From NCBI GenBank assembly GCA_036260935.1, contig DATALQ010000050.1, positions 55,797 through 119,796 of the forward strand: DNA of 64,000 nucleotides, written 5' to 3'. The stretch's first letter is position 1; the number at the start of each line of letters is the position of its first letter. A program made the position numbers and the translations under genes. The notes below the pieces were generated by a model, which did not search any database, had not been told where the DNA came from, and saw nothing but the letters and a program-made list of their open reading frames with translations. Below are positions 34,075 to 42,481 of the stretch, piece by piece. The stretch is from JAEYOM01 sp036260935. GTDB taxonomy: Bacteria > Bacillota > Clostridia > Acetivibrionales > DTU013.

Positions 34075-35658
34075 ATGTTTGAAAATGATTTGAAAAAATT
34101 GAACGATACATTTACAGCATATATTTACAGCAGTGAACGGACTATCGGTAACGAAACGTATATAAGCGCCGATCCTGAGCATATCCGTGAGATATGCACC
34201 TACATAAACCGCGAAATGGGCTATGGGCTGGTGTCGATGTTCGCGGCGGACGAAAGAGGGCTTGCCGCGGGCAAATTCGCCATTTACTATACATTTGCCG
34301 ACAGGACGGAGGGAAAGCTCCTGACGGTAAAAACGCTGCATGGTGAAGAAAACCTGTCGTTCCACTCAATATGTTCGACCGTTCACGCGGCGGCACTGTA
34401 TGAAAGAGAGATACAGGACATGTTCGGACTTACGCCTGTTGACCATCCGGACCCGAGGAGACTTGTCTTCCACAGCAACTGGCCCGAAGGCCGGTTCCCG
34501 CTGAGAAAGGATTTCGACGGCGGCAGCAGACCCGAAAGGGCTAAAGTGGCAATGCAGTTCAAAAGGGTCGAAGGCGACGGAGTATACGAGATTCCCGTAG
34601 GGCCTGTCCATGCAGGTATAATAGAGCCCGGACACTTCCGTTTCAGCGTGGCGGGCGAACCGATAATAAACCTGGAAGCACAGCTTTACTTCGTACATAA
34701 GGGAATTGAAAAAATGTCCGAAGGCACGACGGTAGAAAAATGCCTTTTCATATCGGAACGTATCTCAGGCGATGAGACCATTGCAAATTCTCTGGCTTTT
34801 TGTCAGGCAGTTGAAAAAATGGCCGGTATCGAGGTGCCGGCGCGAGCAAGATACACAAGAGTAATTTTTGCGGAACTCGAAAGGCTTACGAGCCATTTGG
34901 GTGATCTGACCGGCATCTGCCAGGATACCGCCTACGGTTTCGCAGCCTACCAGTTCAATATGCTGCGGGGATGGAGCTATAATGTCGCAGACCAGCTCTG
35001 CGGGATGAGGTTCCTGCGTAATATCAACAAACCTGGCGGAGTGCGAAGAGATTTCATTGACGGCAGCGAAGCCGCAGTGCTGGAACTGTTGGGCAGGATA
35101 AGGACTGAGCTTAAGGATACGGTAGATATCATCAATGCCAACAGCCTGTTCATAGACAGGGTCGAAAATACAGGGGTGCTTTCAACAGAGGCGGCGCAGG
35201 ATCTTAATGTAGTAGGCCCTGCAGGCAGAGCTTCAGGAGTGCGCCACGACGTTAGAAGGACTTTTCCCTACGCCGCATACGGTGAACTGGATTTTAGCGT
35301 TCCGGAGCACAACAATGGCGACGTGAATTGCAGAATGAACGTGAAGATAGAGGAATGCCTGGAATCCATAGACCTCATTGTAAAAGCGATAAACAGCATG
35401 CCGGAAGGCAGAATATCCGAGGCTTTGCCCGATATAAAGCCATATAGCAGCGGCTACGGTATAACTGAAGCACCAAGGGGCGAAAACGTCCATTGGGTGA
35501 TGATGGGCGAAGCAAGCAGGATATTCAGATACAAGATCAGGACGCCGTCGTTCTGCAATTGGCCTGCAGTGTGCCTTGCGGTCAGAGGCAACATCGTTCC
35601 GGATTTCCCGCTGATCAATAAAAGCTTCAACCTGTCATATGCGGGCAATGATCTGTAA
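34075..35658 (+). CDS. Ehr-like large subunit (HycE/NuoCD type) lacking the Ni-binding cysteines
   Basis: 527 residues: an N-terminal NuoC-like domain (about 1-165) fused to a NuoD/NiFe large-subunit domain, as in HycE. Alignment by eye with E. coli HycE is clear, but DRVCGIC is ERISGDE here (S231 and E234 replace the first Cys pair) and DPCYSC near the end is NLSYAG (S521 and G524 replace the second pair). All four Ni-Fe ligands are gone, so it cannot be a hydrogenase. The protein ends just after this motif, so no C-terminal peptide for maturation proteolysis remains. This is the defining trait of energy-converting hydrogenase-related (Ehr) complexes. Substrate unknown. Confidence 0.9.
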   Translation: MFENDLKKLNDTFTAYIYSSERTIGNETYISADPEHIREICTYINREMGYGLVSMFAADERGLAAGKFAIYYTFADRTEGKLLTVKTLHGEENLSFHSICSTVHAAALYEREIQDMFGLTPVDHPDPRRLVFHSNWPEGRFPLRKDFDGGSRPERAKVAMQFKRVEGDGVYEIPVGPVHAGIIEPGHFRFSVAGEPIINLEAQLYFVHKGIEKMSEGTTVEKCLFISERISGDETIANSLAFCQAVEKMAGIEVPARARYTRVIFAELERLTSHLGDLTGICQDTAYGFAAYQFNMLRGWSYNVADQLCGMRFLRNINKPGGVRRDFIDGSEAAVLELLGRIRTELKDTVDIINANSLFIDRVENTGVLSTEAAQDLNVVGPAGRASGVRHDVRRTFPYAAYGELDFSVPEHNNGDVNCRMNVKIEECLESIDLIVKAINSMPEGRISEALPDIKPYSSGYGITEAPRGENVHWVMMGEASRIFRYKIRTPSFCNWPAVCLAVRGNIVPDFPLINKSFNLSYAGNDL

Positions 35659-35673
35659 AAAACGGAGGCAGTA

Positions 35674-36465
35674 ATGTTCAAGACGCTTGAAAAAATTATC
35701 AAATATCCAAGGCTTACGCAGGAGTATCCCAAAAAAGCGCCGGATGCAACGCTGTTCGTGGGCAGACCGGAGATAAGTTCCGAGAAATGCAGCGGCTGCG
35801 GAGAATGTGCCGTCCGCTGTCCTTCAGGAGCGATTGAGGGCGGAACAGGAACGGGCAAAGCTGCGATCAGTTATGACAGGTGTGTTTTCTGCGCTCTGTG
35901 CGAAGAGATCTGTCCCAAGGGCGCGGTTAGAATGACACATGATTTCGAACTCGCTCGAAAGGACAGGAAACTTCTTAAAAGTACCGCGTTTACCGTCAGC
36001 GAGGACAATATGCCGGAGCTTGGGAAGGAAGAACTGGAAAACCGGCTCGAAAAACGCATCAGCAAGCTTTTCGGCCGCAGCCTTCACATCAGGGAAGTCG
36101 ATGCCGGCTCCTGCAATGGTTGCGATTATGAGATAAACGCTCTCAACAATCCTTTCAATGATATCGAAAGGTTGGGCATACATTTTGTCGCATCACCGAG
36201 ACATGCCGACATGCTTCTTGTTACAGGCCCGGTCTCACGCAACATGGAGGAGGCTCTGATCAAAACCTATAACGCGGCGCCCGATCCGAAGCTGGTCGTA
36301 GCAGCCGGCGCATGTGCATGCAGCGGCGGCATATTCAGAGATTGTTATGCTGTGGGCGGAGGGATCGATACTGTCATCCCTGTGGACGTATATGTTCCGG
36401 GATGCCCGCCGAGGCCTCAGGCAATACTGTATGGCATACTGAAGGCGCTTGACAGGGTAAAATAA
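35674..36465 (+). CDS. Ehr-like small subunit: ferredoxin domain fused to NuoB/HycG-type
   Basis: 263 residues. Residues 33-85 hold two CX2CX2CX3C clusters (C39/42/45/49 and C70/73/76/80), matching HycF/HyfH. The rest is NuoB/HycG-like with the N2-cluster ligands C147, C150, one of C214/C216, and C244 (PGCPPRP). In most relatives these are two genes; here they are fused, which gives an electron path from ferredoxin through two 4Fe-4S clusters to N2. N2 ligands are kept although the large subunit has lost its nickel site. Last gene of the operon. Confidence 0.92.
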   Translation: MFKTLEKIIKYPRLTQEYPKKAPDATLFVGRPEISSEKCSGCGECAVRCPSGAIEGGTGTGKAAISYDRCVFCALCEEICPKGAVRMTHDFELARKDRKLLKSTAFTVSEDNMPELGKEELENRLEKRISKLFGRSLHIREVDAGSCNGCDYEINALNNPFNDIERLGIHFVASPRHADMLLVTGPVSRNMEEALIKTYNAAPDPKLVVAAGACACSGGIFRDCYAVGGGIDTVIPVDVYVPGCPPRPQAILYGILKALDRVK

Positions 36466-36629
36466 ATTAAGTCGTCCGATAGGATGCTCAGTTTGAAGCT
36501 TCCGGGTGGTATTCGGCAGGAGAGGCTTTTGAGCGCATATTCAACAGCAGCAGTTCTTGAGCGCCCATCGTTAAGCAACGGCGGGACTCGAGTGCCCTTC
36601 GTTAAGCAACAGCGGGCCGAGTGCTTCAT

Positions 36630-37070
36630 TCAGCAGCAGCAGTTCTCGAGCGCTTCATTCAACAGTTCCAGACTTTCGAGCACCTGGGATTTTTTGTCTT
36701 CAGGTATGCGGTCCAGTATCATTGCAAACTTATTGTCCATACCTGACTCTATTTCATCGAAAACCGCTTTGCCGCTGTCTGTCAAAGCTATAGTCACGTA
36801 TCTCCTGTCCCCGGGATCGAGTTCACGCATCACATGGCCGCTGTTGACAAGGTTGTTCACTGTACGGCTCATGGTGCTGTTGTCCAGATTGAGCAAACCG
36901 GCCAGCTCTGCCAGAGAAATACTGCCGGCGCGGCCTATCTCCACAATTGCATGGCATTGTGCCATTGTTACCTTGCAACAGCACATTTCGCTGTCGTTCA
37001 GAAGGCCCAGCTTTCTTTCAAGCATCCTTATACTTTCGCGAAGTTGTTTTTGGTTGTTTTCATTCGTCAA
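36630..37070 (-). CDS. Cysteine-rich MarR-family regulator next to hgcAB
   Basis: 146 residues, TTG start at 37068-37070 after GGGGGA. MarR winged helix: ISLAELAGLLNLDNSTMSRT is the recognition part, followed by the DPGDRRY wing. Unusual cysteines: C30-C31-C32, C39 and a terminal C144-C145-C146. Such clusters suggest sensing of a soft metal, metalloid or thiol-reactive agent. It lies 118 bases downstream of hgcB on the same strand, with no clear terminator between. The DNA after the stop contains imperfect copies of its own 3' end. Confidence 0.85.
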   Translation of the reverse strand: MTNENNQKQLRESIRMLERKLGLLNDSEMCCCKVTMAQCHAIVEIGRAGSISLAELAGLLNLDNSTMSRTVNNLVNSGHVMRELDPGDRRYVTIALTDSGKAVFDEIESGMDNKFAMILDRIPEDKKSQVLESLELLNEALENCCC

Positions 37071-37187
37071 TGTCCATTCCCCCGTATATAACCAGTAATT
37101 TTATACTTGCTTTTACTCTCTTTACCGCCGATCCAGCCAGGCGCTCGTATATAGCCGCCATCACTAACGTTAAAAGAAGCCGGGCAT

Positions 37188-37490
37188 TCAGGAGCAGCAG
37201 CCGCTGCCGGACGAACCGGAACAGCCGCACTCGGGCTCGGTACCGGTCAACATGCCCTTAATTATCGCGGCCGCGCAGCCTACGCCGGGCTTCACGCTCA
37301 AGGCCGAGAACGGGCAATTAAGCGAACAGGCGCCGCATTCCATACACGCGTCCTTATTTCCTATTACCGCTTTATGCTCGACAATGGAAAAGACGCCGTG
37401 GGGGCAGACTTCGGAACATTTTCCGCAGCCTGTGCATTTTTCAAAGTCAAGCTCGAGTGTAGCAACATTTCTAAGGTATTTATGTTTCAT
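37188..37490 (-). CDS. hgcB: HgcB, ferredoxin of mercury methylation
   Basis: 100 residues with two CX2CX2CX3C clusters (C19/22/25/29 and C49/52/55/59), an isolated C72, and a Cys-rich tail ending in a vicinal pair C98-C99. A single conserved Cys after the clusters plus a C-terminal vicinal pair is the diagnostic layout of HgcB, which reduces the HgcA corrinoid and is thought to bind and deliver Hg(II). It starts 27 bases after hgcA, as in known hgcAB loci. ATG start after AGGAG. Generic ferredoxins lack the terminal CC, so the call is firm together with hgcA. Confidence 0.93.
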   Translation of the reverse strand: MKHKYLRNVATLELDFEKCTGCGKCSEVCPHGVFSIVEHKAVIGNKDACMECGACSLNCPFSALSVKPGVGCAAAIIKGMLTGTEPECGCSGSSGSGCCS

Positions 37491-37517
37491 ATCATCAACT
37501 CCTGTTTATGAAAATCA

Positions 37518-38657
37518 TTATTTCAGTAGCATACCTGTAAACAGCAAAACCACGCCTATAGCTGCAGATATGAGTATCGGCGGCAGCGAAAGCTCCATTT
37601 CGCGTTTTACTCCCGAGAAGGAAGTATAGGTGGAACAACCGGTAAAATTCAGTGCCAGATAGGCAGAAACAGCTGGGAGGACAAGCATGTAGGCTGCCGC
37701 AGTAAGCCAGCCGAAGGCCGGTGCCTGAGGAAAGCCGTTCATGAGCAATACTCCCGCTGACCAAAGCATGCCCATAAGCCAGCCTTTAAAGGAGAAAGCC
37801 CTTCCTGGTATAAAAGGCAGCAGGACAGGCGTGAGAACCGTGCCGATAAATATGGTTCCGGCAAGCGCATAAAGGTCTACAGTGCCGAAATGGCCGATAC
37901 CTGTCATATTCAGTAAGAAAAGTATGCCAAGAATTATAAGGAACGGTTTGACACTGCTGACCAATTCGTTGGGTGTAAGAACCAGACGGTCCAAAATGTT
38001 GAATCGCACTTCCCTCATGCCGGCATCGGCTTTCATGCCATTGCGTATATACTCCTTTAGATCGGCAGCTCTTACGGGACCGTAATTTACCCTGAAGCCT
38101 GTCTGCCTGGTTACCGTGTAAGCCGACACTCCGGACGCTCCGAGCTGCGGGAGAATGATATCGCGATGTGTCACTATAGTAGCCAGTTTCACCTTGCTTA
38201 TCCTGTCGATAAGCTCATTCGTGCCGAAAGTTCCTTTTCCGGCGGCGCACCAAACATTTATGCCCTTTGTGTCAAGCACCAGTATCCATGCGTTGAGCCC
38301 GTCCAGCTCCATCCTGAGGCTGTCGAACGTCATCTTGTAATTGGCTGTAACCAGTACGGGGGAGGATGAATCGGGTTCGCCCACACAGTAAATACCGGGT
38401 TCGATCCTGTAGTTGTCGCGGTCGAAACCGAAGCGCATCCTGACAGAACCCCAGATATCGGACGGCTGTAATTTGACCGACACCTTCTGTACGGGTCCCG
38501 CAGCCGTAGAGAGGCTTCCCGTCACCCAGGAGGCTCCAGGGGAATATTTCATCAGTATCTTATCCGATTGGCAGCAGCAGGACCCCGAAGATTCCGGAGC
38601 TTTAAGGCGTACCTTTAACGGTATTGAATCGGTTTTCTTAAAACTATCTTCTGTCAT
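37518..38657 (-). CDS. hgcA: HgcA, corrinoid methyltransferase of mercury methylation
   Basis: 379 residues. The cap-helix motif N134-V-W-C137-A-A-G-K141-G-T-F-G-T is the HgcA hallmark; C137 is the lower-axial cobalamin ligand. The corrinoid-binding domain (about 60-215, CFeSP large-subunit family) is followed by five membrane helices (about 236-378), exactly the HgcA architecture. CFeSP proteins of the Wood-Ljungdahl pathway lack this membrane part. HgcA transfers a methyl group to Hg(II). An unusual N-terminal CCC (C27-C29) is present. Promoter directly upstream; hgcB follows. Confidence 0.95.
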   Translation of the reverse strand: MTEDSFKKTDSIPLKVRLKAPESSGSCCCQSDKILMKYSPGASWVTGSLSTAAGPVQKVSVKLQPSDIWGSVRMRFGFDRDNYRIEPGIYCVGEPDSSSPVLVTANYKMTFDSLRMELDGLNAWILVLDTKGINVWCAAGKGTFGTNELIDRISKVKLATIVTHRDIILPQLGASGVSAYTVTRQTGFRVNYGPVRAADLKEYIRNGMKADAGMREVRFNILDRLVLTPNELVSSVKPFLIILGILFLLNMTGIGHFGTVDLYALAGTIFIGTVLTPVLLPFIPGRAFSFKGWLMGMLWSAGVLLMNGFPQAPAFGWLTAAAYMLVLPAVSAYLALNFTGCSTYTSFSGVKREMELSLPPILISAAIGVVLLFTGMLLK

Positions 38658-38688
38658 TAAAACACCCCGTTTCCTTTAGCTATAATGT

Positions 38689-38732
38689 ATTATATATCCA
38701 ATCCTCAATAATTGCAATATAAAATAATTGCA
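38689..38732 (-). promoter_or_regulatory. hgcA promoter with direct repeats
   Basis: On the minus strand TTGCAA (38712-38717), a 17-base spacer and TATAAT (38689-38694), about 30 bases before the hgcA start. The decamer AATAATTGCA occurs twice on the plus strand (38707-38716 and 38723-38732), 16 bases apart, the first covering the -35 box, which is itself in the palindrome ATTGCAAT. This is a plausible site for the Cys-rich MarR regulator; binding is inference. Confidence 0.6.
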
Positions 38733-38843
38733 TTATACAACTGATATACGGAATAATGACTGCTTGCCGTACTTGAAGTGTGATTCAGGAATGTGTAATA
38801 TGGTAATAGTAAAATACAGCAATAGACAATCTATCGGAAAAGG

Positions 38844-39287
38844 ATGTATTTCTTTCGTATGAATAATTTTCTTGCTATTATGTCAGCTATAAGCATTGTT
38901 TTTGTAATAGTGACGGTACTGCTGGGCAGACTCAGAAAGCGCTGGCCGAAATACATACCCGCGGTTTTGACGGCTGCTGCGGCGATTGCCGCGTTCGTAA
39001 AGGCAAAATGGTTCTCCGAAGGGTTTGAGGGACTGGCGTATATCATTTTGTTTCTCATGGCGCTGATAATATTCGTTGTATCATTGATAACCGCCGTGAT
39101 ATTGGAAATAATCCGGGCACGCAAACGCCGCGCATCACAGAGGGCTGACGGCCTGTCAGATGAAAGCGACAGTTCGTCAAATAAAGGCGGCGGACCGGCA
39201 AATGAAGGCGGCAGTCCATCAAATGACGACGGCGGTCAGGCGGATGAAAGCGACAGTTCGTCAAATGACGACGGGAAGGGCATATAG
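38844..39287 (+). CDS. Small membrane protein with Asp/Ser/Asn-rich tail
   Basis: 147 residues from ATG at 38844, or 142 from ATG at 38859; neither has an ideally spaced ribosome site. Three hydrophobic segments (about residues 8-28, 36-56 and 65-92) are followed by a basic stop-transfer stretch (RARKRR) and a low-complexity acidic tail made of repeats such as DESDSSSN and GG-S/P-NDD. The tail DNA contains a 24-base direct repeat. Function unknown. It is divergent from hgcA and 17 bases before the isochorismatase-family gene, so it may share a transcript with NAD salvage. Confidence 0.6.
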   Translation: MYFFRMNNFLAIMSAISIVFVIVTVLLGRLRKRWPKYIPAVLTAAAAIAAFVKAKWFSEGFEGLAYIILFLMALIIFVVSLITAVILEIIRARKRRASQRADGLSDESDSSSNKGGGPANEGGSPSNDDGGQADESDSSSNDDGKGI

Positions 39288-39304
39288 GTTTTGGGAGGTG
39301 CCAT

Positions 39305-39979
39305 ATGGAATATCCGAAAAGAAAAGATTTCCTTGATAAAAGTTCAAAAACCCTGGAAGGTATGCTGGATATGCTCGAGAACCTTCCAGTGCTGGAGTTG
39401 AGCGAGTTGGAGCCTGAAAAGACAGCGTTGGTGGTAATCGATATGATAAACGGTTTTGCAAGGGAGGGCGCATTAAAAAGCCCGAGGGTGGAGGCTCTGA
39501 TCCCTGTAATTGCAAAGCTTTCGGAGGAATGTTGCAAAAGAGGCATAGCGAGACTTATGTTCGCCGATAACCATACCGGTGCTTCACCTGAGTTCAAAGC
39601 ATATCCGGTACATTGCATGAAAGGTACTTCAGAGAGCGAGCTCGTCGATGAACTTAAAACACCGGGGGGATACGGCCTGATACCCAAGAACTCCACAAAC
39701 GGCTTCATTGAAGAGAATTTCATGAAATGGCTGAAGGAGAACAGTAGTATCAAAAATTACATCATTACCGGCGACTGTACCGACATATGCATACAGCAGT
39801 TCGCCGTCACGCTGAAGACCTGGTTCAACAGGCTCGACGAAGCATCCCACGTCATAGTCCCGGTAAATGCTGTAGACACTTTCGATCTCGGGCTGCATGA
39901 CGGAGACCTGCTTAATGTGGTAACTTTGTTCAGCATGGCGGGCAACGGCGTCGAACTGGTCTCACGCATCAGGCAATGA
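39305..39979 (+). CDS. Isochorismatase-family hydrolase, probable nicotinamidase
   Basis: 224 residues. Catalytic triad of the family: D46 (VVIDM), K128 (PKNSTNGF) and C162 (TDICI). The metal-site layout FADNH...PVHCMKGT resembles nicotinamidases. A nicotinate phosphoribosyltransferase gene follows about 210 bases on. Together they would convert nicotinamide to nicotinate and then to nicotinate mononucleotide in NAD salvage. ATG start after GGGAGGTG. Another isochorismatase-type amidase is possible but the neighbour favours this call. Confidence 0.85.
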   Translation: MEYPKRKDFLDKSSKTLEGMLDMLENLPVLELSELEPEKTALVVIDMINGFAREGALKSPRVEALIPVIAKLSEECCKRGIARLMFADNHTGASPEFKAYPVHCMKGTSESELVDELKTPGGYGLIPKNSTNGFIEENFMKWLKENSSIKNYIITGDCTDICIQQFAVTLKTWFNRLDEASHVIVPVNAVDTFDLGLHDGDLLNVVTLFSMAGNGVELVSRIRQ

Positions 39980-40189
39980 CGCCGGATCACAGTAACCGGG
40001 GCGGAGAATGATGACCGGGATGGAGAATAAGGAACTTTGGCGAAGAATAAGTAACCCAGACGGAAGTATTTGGCTTCATTCCTTTCTTCAGATTTGATAA
40101 CAACAAAAACAGTTCAGCAATTGAAAAAGAGGAACCGGGGCGGAGAAATACGGAACCGGGGAAACAATGAGCGAAAAGAGGCGTTTGGC

Positions 40190-41632
40190 TTGGATAAGCA
40201 AAATATGACGATGCTTACTGATTTTTATGAAATAACGATGGCTAACGGTTATCTCCAAAACGGTTTAAAAGACAGAATCGCATACTTCGATATGTTTTTC
40301 AGGAAAGTCCCCGACGGAGGCGGGTTTGCTATAATGGCCGGAGTAGAGCAATTGATGGAATATCTGAAGAATCTTAGCTTTACAAAGACCGATATAGATT
40401 ATCTCAGAAACAGAGGGCAGTTTTCTGAAGAATTTCTCGACTATCTGAAGAAGTTCAAATTTTCCTGCGATGTTTGGGCTATACCCGAGGGTACCCCGAT
40501 ATTTCCGGGCGAACCGGTTGTAACCGTCAGAGGCCCGGTCATAGAGGCGCAGTATATCGAGACAATGCTTCTGCTTTCGATAAACCACCAGAGTCTCATA
40601 GCGACGAAGGCAAACAGAATAGTACGCGCTGCCGAGGGCAGAGCCGTCATGGAATTTGGCTCCAGGCGGGCTCAGGGATGCGACGGTGCGATAAACGGCG
40701 CGCGCGCCGCATATATAGGCGGTTGTGTCGGTACGGCATGTACATTGGCCGATCGCGATTATGGCGTAAAAGCCTTGGGCACCATGGCGCACAGCTGGAT
40801 TCAGATATTCCCCACCGAACTTGACGCCTTCAGGGCATATGCGAGGACCTACCCGACCGACTGCACATTGCTGGTAGACACGTACAATGTCCTCAAATCA
40901 GGAATACCGAACGCCATAAGGGTGTTCAATGAGGAAATAGTGCCCAGGGGCTTCAGGCCGAAGGGTGTGAGGATCGACAGCGGAGATATAACGTACCTTT
41001 CGAAAAAGGCGAGAAAAATGCTCGATGAGGCCGGTTATGAGGACTGCGCCATAGTTGCGTCCAATTCGCTGGATGAATTCATAATTCGGGACCTTTTGAC
41101 CCAGGGGGCGAAGGTGGATTCGTTCGGGGTCGGCGAAAGGCTGATAACCTCCAAATCGGAACCTGTATTCGGCGGTGTCTACAAACTGAGTGCAATAGAG
41201 GATAATGGCCGGATCACCCCGAAGATCAAACTTAGCGAAAATGTTGGGAAGATAACGAACCCGGGCTACAAACTGCTCTGGCGCTTGTTCGACAAAGAGA
41301 CGGGCAAGGCGATAGCCGACGTGATAACATTGAATGACGAGGTCATAGATGAATCCAAACCGTATGAATTGTTCGACCCGGAATTTACATGGAAGAGGAA
41401 GGTAGTTTCGAATTTTACGGCAAGGAAACTGATGGTACAGCTATTTTCCGGAGGGCAATGCGTCTATCGAAGCCCGAAGCTTGCGGACATTAAAAAATAC
41501 TGCGGTGAGCAGGTAGATACTCTTTGGGATGAGGTAAAGCGTTTCGAAAATCCGCACAATTATTACGTGGATCTGTCCCAGAAGCTTTGGGATACCAAGG
41601 AGAGGCTGCTACATGAATATTCGATGAAATAG
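40190..41632 (+). CDS. pncB: Nicotinate phosphoribosyltransferase
   Basis: 480 residues from the TTG at 40190, which follows AGAGG by about eight bases and places the family start MTMLTDFYEITM at residue 6. A longer form from 40070 would add about 40 atypical residues. Hallmarks: MEFGSRRAQGCDGAINGARAAYIGG and VRIDSGD of type II phosphoribosyltransferases. It makes nicotinate mononucleotide from nicotinate, PRPP and ATP. The 39980-40189 gap contains short imperfect repeats of AACCGGGGCGGAGAA and no gene I can support. Confidence 0.93.
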   Translation: MDKQNMTMLTDFYEITMANGYLQNGLKDRIAYFDMFFRKVPDGGGFAIMAGVEQLMEYLKNLSFTKTDIDYLRNRGQFSEEFLDYLKKFKFSCDVWAIPEGTPIFPGEPVVTVRGPVIEAQYIETMLLLSINHQSLIATKANRIVRAAEGRAVMEFGSRRAQGCDGAINGARAAYIGGCVGTACTLADRDYGVKALGTMAHSWIQIFPTELDAFRAYARTYPTDCTLLVDTYNVLKSGIPNAIRVFNEEIVPRGFRPKGVRIDSGDITYLSKKARKMLDEAGYEDCAIVASNSLDEFIIRDLLTQGAKVDSFGVGERLITSKSEPVFGGVYKLSAIEDNGRITPKIKLSENVGKITNPGYKLLWRLFDKETGKAIADVITLNDEVIDESKPYELFDPEFTWKRKVVSNFTARKLMVQLFSGGQCVYRSPKLADIKKYCGEQVDTLWDEVKRFENPHNYYVDLSQKLWDTKERLLHEYSMK

Positions 41633-41729
41633 ACATTACAGGAATTTCAGAAGCACAGAAAACATGTGTTTGTCAAGATAATTGGGGAATAGGATTATTA
41701 TAGGGTTATTTTTAATCCGGGGGTGTTTT

Positions 41730-42212
41730 ATGAAGGATAACAACGCATGCTCCGACCCGACGAATGCAAAGGTAAGGATAGTCCGTGCCGACGAACTGGG
41801 AAAACTTCTTGAACTCTACAGGCATCTTAATCCCGACGATCCCGACATATCGAGGGAGAAGGAAACGCAAAAGCTTTGGAAGGAAATACTGCAGGATCAG
41901 GGTCAGTTCCTTTTTGTAATTGAAAAGGATGGCCTTTTGATCGCGTCCTGTACGCTGATTATTGTAAATAACCTCACGCGGGGCGGAAAACCGTATGCGC
42001 TGATTGAAAACGTCGTAACCCGCAGCGGCTACAGAAAGATGGGCTATGGCAGGGCGGTGCTTGATAAGGCCATTACGACTGCGCGTGAGAACGGCTGCTA
42101 CAAGGTTATGCTTATGACGGGCAGGAAGGATGAAGGAACTCTTTCGTTTTATGAGAAGGTAGGTTTCGAGCGAGGTATGAAAACCGGCTACTGCATCAAA
42201 TTCAAGGATTGA
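41730..42212 (+). CDS. GNAT-family N-acetyltransferase
   Basis: 160 residues from ATG at 41730 after GGGGGTG; an ATG at 41682 has no ribosome site. Single GNAT domain: beta strands FLFVIEKDGLLIASCTLII, then the acetyl-CoA loop RSGYRKMGYGRAVL (V/R-x-x-x-x-G-x-G/A) and a C-terminal SFYEKVGFERG. The substrate is not predictable. It stands alone, convergent with the small gene at 42225 with only 12 bases between stops. Confidence 0.88.
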   Translation: MKDNNACSDPTNAKVRIVRADELGKLLELYRHLNPDDPDISREKETQKLWKEILQDQGQFLFVIEKDGLLIASCTLIIVNNLTRGGKPYALIENVVTRSGYRKMGYGRAVLDKAITTARENGCYKVMLMTGRKDEGTLSFYEKVGFERGMKTGYCIKFKD

Positions 42213-42224
42213 AAGCCGCAGTCA

Positions 42225-42470
42225 TCAGAGAGTGATTTTGATCCTTTGCCCGCTGCTGGTTTCGATATCGACAAGCAAAAGCCTGCCAAAGGTCTTTTTA
42301 GCCCTTTTTAATTCATTAAACAGGACAGATAAATCTTTTGCCTTAACAGGAATACTCTTTTCATTATTAAGAATTCCCGCTACCAGATGATTGGTAACAG
42401 TATAAGCTATGATACCGATTGGGACCGGAAAAGTAAAATGATACCGGCCATTGTCGACCATTATCTTCAT
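42225..42470 (-). CDS. Small protein co-transcribed with the XRE regulator
   Basis: 81 residues, ATG after GGGGGT and 11 bases after the stop of the XRE regulator gene. No recognised domain. It has a hydrophobic patch (FPVPIGIIAYTVTNHLVAGIL) and ends LLLVDIETSSGQRIKITL, which resembles the C-terminal half of the upstream protein (EVRSADGDIVEIVIE). The two may share a small beta fold and interact. Function unknown. Confidence 0.7.
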   Translation of the reverse strand: MKIMVDNGRYHFTFPVPIGIIAYTVTNHLVAGILNNEKSIPVKAKDLSVLFNELKRAKKTFGRLLLVDIETSSGQRIKITL

Positions 42471-42481
42471 ATGACCCCCGA

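Noticed and set aside
34075..36465. Active NiFe hydrogenase or formate hydrogenlyase
   Set aside because: All four Ni-ligating cysteines are absent from the large subunit, and no formate dehydrogenase or maturation gene is nearby.
36484..37098. Plus-strand frame opposite the MarR gene
   Set aside because: Ser-rich shadow of the winged-helix gene, without a ribosome site.
37188..37490. Ordinary two-cluster ferredoxin
   Set aside because: The isolated Cys72, the C-terminal vicinal Cys pair and the adjacent hgcA identify it as HgcB.
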